Assembly: GCA_011032825.1 (NCBI GenBank)
Contig: JAADJZ010000012.1
Location: 310,001 to 374,000, forward strand
DNA: 64,000 nucleotides
Source of the DNA: Massariosphaeria phaeospora
Lineage: Eukaryota; Ascomycota; Dothideomycetes; Pleosporales
Direction of reading: 5' to 3'
This document shows, piece by piece, positions 1 through 11,563 of the stretch. A program made the translations under genes and the position numbers. Under the pieces are notes generated by a model. That model was given only the letters and a program-made list of their open reading frames with translations. It was not told the DNA's origin and did not search any database. How positions within the stretch are numbered: position 1 is the first letter of the stretch; every line of letters starts with the position of its first letter.

Positions 1-1511
1 GGGGTGTATTGAGCCGGTGTTTTTAGCATGAGTTTGTACCAGCCGACAGGGCCTAGGCCTAGCTCGGTGTCGTAGATCGGATGTTCGTATCTCTGCAGGG
101 CGACCTCGCGCGATCTCTCCAGTACTTGCAGGATTTTGTCCCGCTCAGGGTCCGAGAAATCTGACTTTTCCACAAGCTCGTTGCGCATGTTGTCAAAGAT
201 GTAGAGTAAGAAGTGAGTATCGGCTTGTGCGTAGGTGAAGAGCTCCTTGGACAGCGGCCGTGTTCGCCAGTCCGCCAACTGGTACTGCTTTTGTGCTTTG
301 AAGTTGACGAACTTCTCCAACAGAAACGCCAGCCCTGCGCCCGGATAGCCCAGAGCGCGAGCTGCATGGTAAGTGTCGAAGAGCCCTACGACATAGAGGC
401 CGAGGTCGCGCTGGAGCCAGACGATGTCCATGAATGCGCCATGTAACACCTATCACTGTTAGACAAGCTTCACAAAGAGGACGTCGTTGCTCATACCTTG
501 AGGATGTTCGGATCAGCAAAGACTTCATTCAGGCACTCGAGCTGCCGTCGCCATGGCTTCAGGGTATCGACTATCCAGTCCTTATTCCGCGTGCTGATTT
601 GCATCAGGGACACCATTCCAATATACGATCGGTTGTCGTGGTGTTCCAGATCAATGGCTATTTCCTTCGCCGTCTTCAGTTCCGCCAACATCATGGCCAC
701 GGCCTCGGGGGTGTCCACGAATGTTGCCCGGGTGGATTCATCGAAGGGCAGATAGGCTTGCGGCTCGGACTTCTGGTACACGGATTGCGGGTATTCGTAG
801 GCTTCGATTTCGGCTTGGTAAGGGTGCGGGTACCTGCAGACACATTAGCACACGCCGCAGCGTCAAGAAAAGATACTGCCAGGCATACTGATCGCGGCCT
901 TTGCTGTCCTTGAATGTCTGGAGGCATTGCGCCATCGGGACCTTTGCGTGCGGTTTCGCCGCCATCAGAGGCCTGAAGCCGCCGGTCTCGTTGTTCTTGG
1001 GAACATGTTCGAAGGAAAGCTGCGGCTTTGGCGTGTTCTTGGGGGTGACGGCGAAGTTGGAGCGCCGCGAAGCTGGCGCCGCGGAAGACTGTGTATGGGT
1101 TGGAGAAGAATCTTCAGAGCGGGCCAAGGGTCTGTAGGCCAAGGATCTGTAGAGTCTTACTTGCTCGCCACCGTTGCTCACGCGCCTCACCACGCCCGTG
1201 TACTCGTCCAGGCTGGTGTCGGCCTTCTCAAGCAAGCTGTCGATGACATCAACGACGCCCTTCCAATTGCCGTCGATGGCGTCGACGTCGGGTAACGGTG
1301 GACCTACAGCGTCCGAGCTCGCTGCAGCATTCTGGAGAAGACGCTGGGCGAGTTGGAGGAGCCGCGCATTCTGAGCGTCGAGTGCATCGCCGATGGCGGG
1401 GTCGAGCGAGCGCTGGAAGGCAATGTCAGCGCCGCCGATGCGGGTCGTGGAGCGCGTCGTCGATACGAGCGCCGCCGTGATGCTTTCCTGGAGCGTCTTG
1501 AACGAGTCCAT
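1..1511 (-). CDS. RRP6: Exosome-associated 3'-5' exoribonuclease Rrp6 (5' part; C-terminal end beyond window)
   Basis: Nuclear-exosome 3'-5' exonuclease that trims rRNA and snoRNA precursors and degrades aberrant RNA. Three exons are visible: 1511-877, 833-497 and 449-1, with introns 834-876 and 450-496. The N-terminal ~110 residues (MDSFKTLQESITAAL onward) fit the PMC2NT domain that binds the Rrp47 cofactor. A DEDD exonuclease core follows: AIDLEHH carries the first D and E, LHGAFMDIVWLQRDLGLYV the next aspartate, and YAQADTHFLLYIFDNMR the last D. The reading frame is still open at base 1, so the HRDC domain and tail are missing only because the window stops. The start ATG at 1511 is the first in frame. 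Transcribed divergently from MDM35. Family assignment is firm; the exact splice borders are read by eye. Confidence 0.93.
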
Positions 1512-1753
1512 GGCGGATCACACAGCAGCAGCGCGCATATCACGGGGGCGTAGAGGGTGGTGGGCAGGGGGCAGAGTGCAGAGTGCGCGGGTGGAAGTGG
1601 AGGTGCGAGCTGCTGCGTCGCAGTCTGAAAGAAATTCGAGATCCAACTCTTGGCATGCGCTATCGATAAGCGCCCAGGAAGTCGCGACATCGAGTGCCCT
1701 TGTATGCCACTGGAATACTCGCGTTCCTCGCGTTCAACCTCCAAATCATAACC
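1512..1753. promoter_or_regulatory. Shared divergent promoter region of RRP6 and MDM35
   Basis: Only 242 bp separate the two divergent start codons, so both promoters must lie here or overlap the 5' ends of the genes. I see no clear TATA box. Inference from spacing only. Confidence 0.5.
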
Positions 1754-2156
1754 ATGTCCGCTTCTCTAGCACCCGAATGCACCGAGGTGAAAGAGTTCGT
1801 TCTCTCGCCCCTAACATCCCTGCAACGAAGCTGAACTTGCTCCAGACGCTACGACAACTGCTTTCTCAAATGGTACAGCGAGAGTAAAGTAACCAGGCCT
1901 TTTAGTCCAATATCGCGTTCTAACTTTGCCTGCAGAGTTCCTGCGAGGTACCGCGACCACAGACGAATGCGAGCCGCTGTTCAAGCAGTATGAGAAGTGC
2001 TTGTCGGTGAGCAGGCCCCACGCCGAGACCAGCAACTTGGTATAACTGACATGCATCCAGAAAGCGCTGAAAGATCGCGGCATCGACAAGATGCTGACCG
2101 AAGCTCGCGATGACAACCGTGAAAATGATGCCGAGCACATGCAACCAGTAGGTTGA
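1754..2156 (+). CDS. MDM35: Mdm35/TRIAP1-like twin CX9C mitochondrial intermembrane-space protein
   Basis: Small four-exon gene: exons 1754-1794, 1846-1883, 1936-2006, 2061-2156, giving 81 residues. Introns are 51, 52 and 54 bp, all GT..AG. The spliced protein begins MSASLAPECTEVKERYDNC and continues CFLKWYSEKFLRG, then DECEPLFKQYEKCLSKAL. The cysteines form the twin CX9C arrangement of Mdm35, which in yeast and human (TRIAP1) pairs with Ups1/PRELI-type proteins to carry phosphatidic acid and phosphatidylserine between mitochondrial membranes and is imported by the Mia40 disulfide relay. The short tail (KMLTEARDDNRENDAEHM) ends at TGA 2154-2156. All three junctions keep frame and rebuild the family consensus, so I am confident although no exon is long. 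Confidence 0.9.
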
Positions 2157-2895
2157 TGTCCGATGTCCTGACGACTTGAGCAGATGCTGACCGTGGCCTC
2201 AGAAGAGATGAAGTTGATGATGATGTTATGATATGCCTAGAACACACGATTGCTTACATGTCTCACATTCCTTGATTGGGTAAGACTGTGCCGTGCGGTT
2301 TATGGGGAGCCGCCGATACTAACATCCACGGTGGATAAGTAGGATCATTATTCGAGGACCCAACTGAACAGCTGCATTGGATGGTCCCCAGCATAGGGAT
2401 TCCGGAAACCGGCATTGTACTTTTAGTCACTCCACCTTGTCTGTTTGTATCATATACGCGCTTCTGTACTGTCTTCTTCTTGGGGTAGGCTCTATAATTC
2501 GGACTCCATTCATCGCTGGACAGGAGGTTGAGGTTACAATATATAATCCTCTCGAACGCCGACACGCCGACACGATGCTCAAGCGCCGACATGCCGACCC
2601 CATGCAGCCTCCAGCTCCGCTCAGCCTCGGCTAAGAATCCTGGGCGAGAGCCGAGTGAATTTAATTATCTACGCGTGCTTGCACCACCAAAATCTAACGT
2701 ACGCTCAACCAAAATTCAGCAAACAAAGTTCAGAGACTTCCTAAAGTGAGGTTCGTGATACCATGTGCCCAATTGGGCTATGACATCACATATCTGTCGT
2801 CGGTCGCTAACAAACACCTCGCACCAGCTCTACAGTACCACTGCCACCATTCCCCTCCCCTCCCCTTCTCACCCATCCCCGTCAACCCATCCACC
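2157..2895. other. Intergenic region, no gene seen
   Basis: Spacer between MDM35 and the MAPEG gene, presumably the MDM35 3' UTR and the MAPEG promoter. Near 2556-2604 there is a short imperfect repeat of CGCCGACA/TGCCGAC. The ~60 bp before the MAPEG start is C-rich, as is common in fungal 5' leaders. Nothing else recognised. Confidence 0.5.
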
Positions 2896-3529
2896 ATGAC
2901 CACCCGCCTCGGTCTCGGCCTCGGCGTCCCGGTGCCGCTCCTCGCGCCCGCAACCGCGACCTGGGCCGCCCCCTTCGCCGCCTACTACCTGTTCCTGCAA
3001 GGCCGCATCGTGTACCACCGGCTCACGACCAAGACAGGGCTGGGCCACCAAATCGACGCGGCGAACGGCAACACGGACCCGCTGTACATTGCCAACCGGT
3101 GCCAAGTCAACTTCGTGGAGAACGTGCCGATTGCGCTGATCATTGCGCTGCTGGCTGAGCTGAATGGCGCGAACAGGTATGTGAAGTGTCTAACTAAGAT
3201 ATGCATCTACATCTACATATCTCTACATACATCCTCCACGCCTATGTCTTCTTTTTTCGAGCCACCCACTCTACTCACTCACTCACTCACTCATGTGTTG
3301 TTATCTATCATTGGCGTAAGCATCGAGCTAACCGCAACCCACCAGAACATACATCAACACCGGCCTAGGCGTCCTCTTCGCCCTCCGCGTCTCCCACGCC
3401 GAGCTCGGTCTAACCATCCAGAACGGCTTGGGGCTCGGCCGCCTCGTGGGCTTCTACGGCACGCAGGCCTTCATTGCCGGGTTCGCGAGCTACGCCGCCT
3501 ACCTGGTCAAGGACTACTGGCTGGCGTGA
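2896..3529 (+). CDS. MAPEG-family membrane protein
   Basis: Two exons, 2896-3176 and 3346-3529, separated by a 169-bp intron that is long for this locus; 154 residues. The protein has the MAPEG pattern (membrane-associated proteins in eicosanoid and glutathione metabolism): an N-terminal hydrophobic helix, an R-rich loop (GRIVYHRLTTKTGLGHQ), then a helix with RCQVNFVENVPIALIIALL, where the RxxxNxxE/Q signature contacts glutathione in known members, and two C-terminal helices (TGLGVLFALRVSHAELG; GFYGTQAFIAGFASYAAYL). Likely an integral ER or microsomal membrane protein with glutathione transferase or related activity; the substrate cannot be told. The start ATG is preceded by ACC and a C-rich leader. 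Confidence 0.88.
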
Positions 3530-3902
3530 TGTGATCGATCGATCCAGATGCCATGATGCCGACTGCAGTGACGGGATTTCCAAGGTCAACACCGAAGAAA
3601 ATAATTATTCGTCCTATTGCATTCCGTCCATTCCAGAAGCAGGTGTGGTGTATACATACAGATTGGAGAAAAAGAACGCCCAAAAAAATAGAATCAGCCG
3701 CGAGGCTAGAAAGCACTGCAGTCAAACAAGTAAACAAAACAAACAGTAGCGACAATACGATGTCCATGCTATGCTATGCTATGCTATACCGCGAAGCTAA
3801 TGCTGATGCTGATGTGCCTAGGTAGATTACCCAGCTATCCCCATCCCCATCCCCATCTCCATCCCCTCAACCCCACCCGCGAACCCCACAAACACCCTCC
3901 CT
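3530..3902. other. Convergent 3' intergenic region with an (ATGCT)4 microsatellite
   Basis: The MAPEG gene and the next gene converge here, so both 3' UTRs fall in this stretch. 3766-3785 is four perfect copies of ATGCT. A C-rich tract (repeats of CCCCATC) lies at about 3838-3865. Confidence 0.6.
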
Positions 3903-6105
3903 CTACTCAAACGGCCTCAACCGCTGCCCCATAGCATAACTCATCATACTCCTCTGACTCTGACTCTGACTCTGATTCTTGCTCTTCGCATCCGCATCAC
4001 CTCCACCCCCATCAACCATACTCTGCGTAATGCCCCTAATCGGCAGCGGCGCCCCATCCGCCGGCCCATAATCCACTTTATCCGTCAGCGAGTCCTTGCG
4101 GCTGCTAACCCTGCTGCTACCACCCGCCCTCGACGACCGCGCCGGCCTTACCGTCGACGCATCGCTCGGCTCCGACACGACGACCGAGTGCACGCGGGAC
4201 GCCGGTGGCGGCACTTTATCATTGTTGGCATTGCCATTGCCGTCGTCGGCGTTGAACCACTCGCGGCTCAGCGCCGAGGCGCCGCTACTGCGCGACGACG
4301 ACGAGTGATGGTGCTGATGGTGCGATTTCTTGGCGGAGCGGTGCGAGTGCTTCGAGGCGCTGCTCCTGCCGCTGCTGCTGTGCTTGCTGCTAGCTACAGA
4401 GCCGCCACCGTCGCCGCGGCTGCTGCTCCTCCGGCGGCGGTGGCTGCTGCGGTGGCTGCGGCGCGACGAAGAGCCCGCGTTGGAAATGCTGTCGCTGGGG
4501 GCTACCGTGTCGCTGTCGTTGATGTGCTCGATGTCGAGGTCGCCAATGAGGTCATCGTCGTCGTCATCATCAACATCATCCTTACGACTAGCGGCCGTCG
4601 ATTTCTGCGAGTCGCGGCCTAGGATGCTGCCCACGAGCGACTGTGCTCTGGACGCCGTCGCTGTCGCTGGTGGAGGAGGCGAAGGGCCCCGGCTGCGGCT
4701 TTTGCTGCTGCTGTGGCGCGAGTGCGAGCTGTGTTTTGACAGGTGCGAGACATGGGATTTGGCTTTATCTTTATGCGAGCGGCTGGAGTGGTGCGAGTGG
4801 ATGCTGCCTTCGCTTTCGCGGCGCGGGGTTAGGGTTGGGGTTGGGTCTGGGACGAACGAGGAGATGAGGGAGCTGGGCGCGGCGCTGCGGGCTACGCTTT
4901 GGGCTCGCGAGGCTGAGCTTCTGGCTTTGGCCACGGTGAGGAGCTCCGGGCTCGTCACTGAGCGTTGGGCGGTGAACTGGGAGCGTGACGGCGCGATGGA
5001 GTACGCAGGGACGTATTCGATGGCGCGCTGGTCGACGATCTGCGTTGGGGGCACGGAAGTGTACGTCGGCGAGTGGTAGCTCGGGGGCGCAGGCTCAATG
5101 GCCCGTTGAGCGTACACGCTACGTTCCTGAGGCGACGACGAATACTGCGACGCGCCGTCGGTGATGTAGCGGTGTATGGAGCGCGGTGGAGCATCGTCGA
5201 TCATCTGCTGTGGGTCTTGCAGGGATGGCTTGGGTTGATCGATGGCCTGGGCCGCCGCATGGACGACGTGCGACGCCGCGGCCTTGGCTTTCATGAAGGC
5301 GTTGAAATCCGTCTCTTTCTTCGCACTGTCCTGTTCGCTCTTGCACATGGCGTACGCAACTGCGGCACCGGCAGCAGCGCCTATGAGAGTGCCGATGATC
5401 TTCTTTGCGGCTCCGTCGCCAGTGGCCGATGGCGGAGGCGCAACTTGAGGTACTGCAACGGGCGCAGATACACTTCTAGACATGCTAGCTTTTGAAGCTA
5501 CTGAGGGAGCCCTTGAGGCAATTGAGGGTGCCCTCGAAGCTGGAGCGGCGGGCACGAGGGCCTGCTTCGACGCAGATTGAGCTGTACGAGAGCTGACAAC
5601 ACTCCGGTCGTCGCGGTAGCTCTCAGCAACAGTCCTCTGCCATGTAATGACCCTACTATGCTCGATTACGGTCCCATCATCTCTGAGATCGGGCCCGTTG
5701 CTGAACACAACTTCGATGCTGTTGCCGTCCAGGTCCAGGATCGCAGCGTTGAAGTGACCAATCTCCTCGCTTCGGGAGGCAGGTGCTCCATTAGGGCGGC
5801 CTCCAGCGTTCAGCGCAGCGGTGTAGAAGTCTCGTACGGCCGTTCTACTAGGGGCAGTGAAAGCGATGTGTGCGGCGCCGGCTTTTACGCTGTACCAAAA
5901 TCAGTCCAGATGCTACTAAAGTAAAGGGCGACACTTACCCAGGCGTCTCTTGGCATAGAAAGAAGTCTGCATCATGAATCCCAAGGCCAATTTGATTACC
6001 CTGCTGTCCGATAAACCGATATCCCAGGGGTTGGAGGGCGGCGAGAAAGAATGAACATGATGTTGGAAGATGCGACACGGTCAGACCAATGTGAGAGACG
6101 GGCAT
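3903..6105 (-). CDS. VOC (glyoxalase/bleomycin-resistance) fold protein with long Ser-rich C-terminal extension
   Basis: Two exons, 6105-5939 and 5889-3903, with a 49-bp intron whose removal joins GG|C in frame; 717 residues. Residues 1 to ~125 are a compact VOC module: MPVSHIGLTVSHL, LQPLGYRFIG, GIHDADFFL, then GAAHIAFTAPSRTAVRDFY and GHFNAAILDLDGNSIEVVF. H5 and the E of NSIEVVF sit where VOC enzymes bind metal. The remaining ~590 residues are low-complexity: Ala/Ser/Pro runs, one Gly/Ala-rich hydrophobic stretch (KKIIGTLIGAAAGAAVAYAM, about residues 217-237) that could be a membrane or glycine-zipper helix, an acidic run of seven Asp near residue 490, His/Ser/Arg-rich blocks, and an QSQSQSQS run coded by CTGACT-type repeats. 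The start is set by homology: the ATG at 6105 begins the domain. The VOC call is good; the role of the tail is unknown. Confidence 0.82.
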
Positions 6106-7483
6106 TTTGCAGAGATCGGCGGCGAACAAGACCAAACGAGGGGAAGAAGATATCGAGATCGACTGAAGAGGGGCAAGTATGCCGTATAGATGCACAAAGA
6201 CGCGAGCTACTACTTGGATGCACGAAATGCTGGTAACAGAGGATGGGGTAGCACTCATGGTACCACCCTGGGACTTATATGTGGCCCACGCACGCCGAAC
6301 ATCATTACTCAACAGATTAACAAGGCAACCCATACAATTGCGGGAAAGCCGCCTCTAGTCCGCCCCACCGATGTCGTTGGCCGTCCCGGAGCTTGTTGTC
6401 ACAGACAGCCCTCGTGCTGCCACATGTCCAGCGTATGCAGCTAAACCTTGGCGGAAGCGAAAGCTGCAGATTGGATCGACCATCGGCTCGGGTCCGCCAC
6501 AACGTCTAGGCGGCTCTCGCCTCACATCGAAGATCCAGCCGGGACAACCCTCGACCTAGCTATCTGGCTGATTTGACTCCTCGTGCAGTATGCAGCAGAC
6601 AAACTCTGCCGCCGGATAAGCCACCTGTCGCACCGCTGCATGAGTTACATGCAATGATGACGTCTCGCACAGCAACATAACAGGAGAGAAATATTGCGTA
6701 CGGGTATACAGTTTGGAAATGAGGCAATGGCCGCACACTGTCCGGAACAGTCACTTCTCTTTACCCCATGGGGCAGCTGGCTTCCAAGCCCTCTGGCACG
6801 GGAGAGTCGTTGAGATGCAGTAAACCAGAGCAAAGACCGACGGATAGATGCGTTGTTGCCGCTTCCCGCTTCCCGTTTCCCGCCGCTTGCGCCAGCACGC
6901 AACATGTCCCTCTCTTCTAGCGCCGTCAGGAAGCACTATGAACCCATGACGGAGTGGTGTTTGCCAAAAGGTATAATCTACTTTATTGACGTGGAAGACA
7001 GGTCTTTACCGACTGCCAACACGTCGAGGCTGACAATATCGGACTGTCATCTAATTGCCTCAGTTGTAACTACAGAATATACTAACTGCGGAAAGCATAC
7101 CAGACAGCAAATGCTGATGCGCTAGATGAGCAACATGATGTGCTATCGTGACGAAGGGCAGCAGCCGAAGCCAAAGAAAGGATACAGAGGAGGTGGAGCA
7201 AGTTGATTGCTCCACAGCTCTTCAATGAAGAGTACATTTTTAGATTTTTTGGACGTTGAAGCCGAGTATTGTTTTGTTGTAAAAGAAAACTCAGACCGCA
7301 CGCTCAAAAAAGGCAGTGACGACGCACCGGCTGTCGATGTTGCGATCTAAGCCTAGTGCGCGCCCCGCTGATGCATCGCTCCAAAGCTCCGATCCTCCCT
7401 ATGCGTTAGCTGGTGGGATTATGATGCCTTTGCAAATAGTCCAGAGGCGTGGCCGCTGAGGATAGGCTAGACGGTAGATCAGG
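6106..7483. other. Intergenic region, no gene seen
   Basis: Promoter side of the VOC gene and 3' side of EMG1. Short open frames occur on both strands but none has homology I recognise or a convincing spliced continuation. An ATG at 6904 opens a 73-codon frame (MSLSSSAVRKHYEPM...) with no support beyond being open. Confidence 0.4.
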
Positions 7484-8532
7484 TTAGATAACATTCCATA
7501 CGTCCTCGGCAGCATGACAGAACTTGCTGCATGCGACGCTGGCACTGAGGTTGAAGTTGCTGATGGCGATGGAGTCGTCTTTGAGATGGTCCGCAAAGTC
7601 GTCTCGTCCCTTGGCCATGGCTCCAATGAAAACGGCAATGCTCTCCTCTTTGGCGAGACCCTGGATGTAGTCGCGTACCCGCACAACCTCGGAATCGAAG
7701 CTGAGGGTAACCTTTCGACAGTTGGGTGGGAGATGATCGGTGATGGGATTCTTGATGACCTGGATCAGCTTCTCCTGGGAGGTCGTGGATCGAATCGTGT
7801 GGCGGTGGAGCAGCTGCACCATTAAACCGGCGAATCGCTTGAACGTCCGCGGGATACGGACGGACGGGCTGACCTCGATAAGTACATTGCGTGCGGTCTG
7901 GATGTAGATCTGGAGTTTGCCAGCCTTGTTGATTGGGGAGTCGAGCAGCGTGAGGAGGCACTGTGCAGGCCGGGTTAATTGGTCAGCCGACGATCATCGA
8001 TGCCATCACATACCTGGTGGGTGATGTCTGGCCGGGCCTCGCTGATGTCTCGCCCCATCTTCCTCATGACACCAATGTGGTCGTCGCTGTTGAGCAGGTT
8101 GTACTTGTCTTCACGGCCTGCGGAGCCGCGACCGGAGCCGTGCGACGCTTTGTAGGTCTCGAGAGTCGCATTGCAGAGGACGACGATGAGTCTCTGGGAG
8201 TCTTTATCGTTACTCGCTATGGCAACGTGCTGCTCAGCGACGAGCTTGGGGAGATCTGGCGGCGGGAGAGACTGGGTCCCTAGCGGACAAGGGCTGGAGT
8301 CAGCAGCCTGCATGCTTGAGAGATGCGAGGGGAACAGGGCGGCTCTTGGGGAAGAAACAGTCGAGTGACAGGCCGTGTAATTAAAGGACGCCGACTGGAA
8401 CAGCTAAAATGCACCAAGGCAGACGGTAAGTGAGGGGGAAAACTCACTGATGCGCTTCGTGCCCCGCTCGGGAGAGTCTCGGGGCGGCATTCTCTGCTCT
8501 CCATGATCGCTCTTGACAGGAACTCCACCCAT
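7484..8532 (-). CDS. EMG1: Emg1/Nep1, 18S rRNA pseudouridine N1-methyltransferase
   Basis: SPOUT-class enzyme that methylates a hypermodified pseudouridine of 18S rRNA and is needed for small-subunit assembly in the nucleolus. Proposed exons: 8532-8448, 8279-8014, 7960-7484 (275 residues). The last two are firm: [35 protein letters not shown] and ARPDITHQ join across a 53-bp intron to [20 protein letters not shown], followed by [19 protein letters not shown] and the C-terminal part with [14 protein letters not shown] and [16 protein letters not shown]. The N-terminus is uncertain. I join a first exon from ATG 8532 ([13 protein letters not shown]) through a 168-bp intron (GTGAGT donor at 8447), but a shorter start at ATG 8313 is also possible. 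Family members have a poorly conserved N-terminal tail, so homology does not decide. Confidence 0.88.
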
Positions 8533-9452
8533 GGTTTTTGGAACAAGTGCACGGCCTTGTGGCAGTACTTCTGTGGTCCTGCTGTGATCCGGAACGGTCT
8601 TTGTGACTGGTCGCGGTGTCTGACCCCACTCGAGCACGGTAATCGATCGGAGAGATGGGACGGCGAGCTCTCAGGGCAGTGCGGTACAACAAGAGAATCG
8701 CGCGGATAATTCGTTCGAGGGTCTATGGAATTGTTAGTTGGAGGCAGAGAGGGTGGTGGAGGGATGCAGTCGGCGCTTTGTGTCGAGTCCAACAGCGAGA
8801 ATTTTCCGTTCCGGCCAAAGAGGAATTCACCGAACCACGTAAGCGCCGAACGCCCGCCGCTGGGGTCATGTGACCTTCGCCCGCGTGATCCAACTGCTCG
8901 TCGAACCAAAGCTATAGCTGCCGCACACGATCAAGTAAAAGCGTGTGGACTAACAGTTGCAGATATGCACAGTCGATCGGAAGCCAGCCGAACGGGTTCG
9001 GAAAGCCGATCAAGTTTCGGAACGGAGCTAAGAAACGGGCGGTTCCCCAGCGCTTGTAGTATGCCCATCACAGCATGTAATATTCGTGCTCCTGGTCGGG
9101 TCAAACTTCATGCAGATTGTTTACTTCAACACTTTACGGTAACAAAGTGGTATGGCTGCTTGCTTAGCAAACCCTTCTACTCCACATGGACGCTTTACAT
9201 TGGCGCGTATCAAGTGAATTGAAAATTGAATTGTGATGGTTCACATCTGGCACCGAGAAGAATACGTGGGATGTACAATGCAAAGTCTGCTTATTATCAT
9301 CCTCACATCATAGGAAGATTCTCGCGGGTTAAAGATATAAAGGCGGGGTCCAAGTCAAGTTCTACCTGCAGACCGCGGGATCAGGTTGTTCTCATACCCG
9401 CTACGGCATTTACCCTTCGCAGAAGTTCATCAAGCCTGAACTTGTCATAGCA
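8533..9452. other. Intergenic region between divergent EMG1 and SDR genes
   Basis: Holds the promoters of both divergent genes. The EMG1 leader or a missed upstream exon may occupy 8533-8700. A TATAAA-like string (agatataaag, about 9333-9342) lies ~110 bp before the SDR start. No other feature recognised. Confidence 0.45.
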
Positions 9453-10290
9453 ATGGCACAATCATCTACTGCGAACGACCTACAGGGCAAAGTTGCTATC
9501 GTGACTGGCTCCTCTCGAGGGATCGGCGCAGGCATAGCATTGGAGTTAGCGCGGAGGGGCGCAAAGGTAAACCCTTACCCATTCATCCATCCATCACGCA
9601 AACAAGTTCGTCTGACTCCGCCAGGTTACCATCACCTATACTTCTCCCAAGAGTGAGACATTAGCAAATGACCTTGTCTCTAATATCGCTGCTCTCGACA
9701 ACGGAAGCCAGGCGACCACCGTGCAAGCGGACCTGAGCCAGCTCGACGCGCCCGATATAATTGTAGCCGCAGCACGAGCCGCCTTCGGAGACCATATCGA
9801 TATTCTGGTCAACAATGCAGGCGTGTTGTTCGAGAGAGCTCTCCAGGAAACGACTGCCGAGGACTACGCCGCTATCTTCGACGTCAACGTGCGTGGGCCA
9901 TTGCTTATGACCAAAGCCGTTGTGCCGCATCTGCAAGCGCCAGGAAGAATCATCAATGTATCGTCGGTTGGCGCCCGATCAGGCTTCCCAAAGCTGGCGC
10001 TGTACAGTGCCTCGAAGGCAGCCTTGGAAGGGTTGACACGAGGGTTTGCTGCAGAATTAGGGGGGTCAGGCCACACCGTGAATGCCGTCGAGCCAGGGCC
10101 AACAGAAAGCGATATGCTGAACGATGTCCCTGAGAATTTGATAGAAACGCAAAAGAAGGCTACTCCAGTGGGGCATCGCTTTGGCACCGTAGACGACATC
10201 GCCCAGGTGGTCGCCTGGCTCGCCAGCGGACATGCTCGATGGATCTCGGGCCAAACAATCTCCGCCAGCGGTGGCTATACGATGTTGTAA
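9453..10290 (+). CDS. Short-chain dehydrogenase/reductase (classical SDR)
   Basis: Two exons, 9453-9566 and 9625-10290, 58-bp intron, 259 residues. Classical SDR features: cofactor motif TGSSRGIG near residue 19 (TGxxxGxG), NNAG in LVNNAGVL, the catalytic Ser region IINVSSVGA, catalytic Tyr/Lys in YSASKAALEGLTRGF, and the late PGPTESDM turn. A basic residue in the TGSSRGIG loop favours NADP(H). Closest in style to fungal 3-oxoacyl-ACP-reductase-like or versicolorin-reductase-like SDRs, but the neighbours (EMG1, noxA) do not form a biosynthetic cluster, so the substrate is unknown. Soluble; no signal peptide or membrane segment. Confidence 0.9.
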
Positions 10291-11563
10291 GGGAGGCTGA
10301 GGTGCAGATGGGGCTGCAGTGTTTCTCCGGATGTTTTCTAGATCCGTCTCCTTGCCGTATTCTGGCCTACGCGCCAAGCCTAGGCACGGGTAGGGCTGGA
10401 AGGATGTCCAAAGAAAATATTGAGGATTGCCGAACAAAAGAAGATGCGCCATAGGAAACGTGATTGAAACCACTACCCACGTAAGCCCGCGAAGTCATTG
10501 CCCTCCTCGGCTTCTACACACAGTCCGGAACTCACATCCTACAGTGCTCAGTAGTGGCGTCAGCGATACAATGGCTGATGGTGTTGGTGTCTGAGCCGGT
10601 GCCACTGCGACTCCGACTCCGTGGCTATCGGGTCGCACCGTCCTCGTCACCGTGAGTCGACATCGTTTAGTCAGCAGTCTCAGCAAACGCTCGCCGCGGA
10701 GGTCCCTCGGCATTAGCGACGCAGCGTGAGGGTCGACCCACGCCACGTCTGAGAGTCGTGGTGGAGAGGAGGGAGAGCCGTTATTGCCGGTGTTGAGTGC
10801 CACGTCCCAAGCGCCGACCGCCGACCGCCGACCTCAAACTCGCTTGGCCGGGGATCACGACTCCGAGACACTTCTCAAACAGCCCTGCTCATCTCGTCCG
10901 CTGCCGTTTACGCAGCCAAAAAGCACCCTGCCCCAGCTCTTCGCGTTTCAGAGCTGCGCTTTCGCACACGGCTAGCCTCATCAAGCCATGGCTGGCGTCC
11001 CATTCGCTCGTCCGGACCCTTGTGCGGCTCTGGGCGCCGCACCTCGTGCTCGTGGGTACGCGCTCATAGCCCAGCTGTCCCCTCCTGACGCAGCTTTGCG
11101 CCTGCGAACACTTGATTGTGGTTCGATTTTTGCTACCGTTTTGCTACCGTTGTGTTTAAGCTTTTCTCCTACTCCACCCAGTATCCACATGCCGCCGCGA
11201 TCATGTCCTAAGTTCTAACCGCATTCCCCCACCTCGTTCAGCCCTCTCCGCAGCGCGTGTGCTTATAGTCTTTGTTTCCCTTTTTGCTAGAGCCTCTTTG
11301 CCTCGTTTCCATGCCGGTGACTCTTTAACCGGACGCAAAGAGATCCTCACCCGGCACCTTCTCTTCTTCAAGTGCGGGCACTACTGTTAGTAAGTCCTCA
11401 CAACCACGCCGTTGCGCTCGCCATAGACTAACACTGTCCAGATATTCTGACCTTTCGTTGTACCTTCTTGTCATACACGTTAGCCACTTTCAGCAGGCTC
11501 TGAACATCAGCAACACCTAATACTCGGCCTCTCTACGGAGCCGACCCATTTCCATCCTCCACC
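10291..11563. other. Intergenic region and probable long noxA 5' leader
   Basis: The SDR 3' UTR plus about 1.2 kb upstream of noxA. The last 350 bp is pyrimidine-rich as in fungal leaders and contains an intron-like segment (separate entry). No coding region supported. Confidence 0.5.
11390..11441 (+). other. Probable 5'-UTR intron of noxA
   Basis: A GTAAGT donor at 11390, a CTAAC branch-like site (gactaacac, 11426-11434) and a CCAG acceptor ending at 11441 define a 52-bp intron, the same size as the coding introns of noxA (46-54 bp). It lies ~120 bp before the start codon. Inferred from sequence signals alone. Confidence 0.55.

Noticed and set aside
4188..5495. Long open frames on the plus strand opposite the VOC gene's Ser-rich exon
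   Set aside because: They are low-complexity mirror images of the repetitive Ser/His/Asp codons; no domain and no splice logic.
8280..8909. 209-codon frame upstream of EMG1
   Set aside because: Out of frame with the Emg1 core, no recognisable domain; likely leader DNA.
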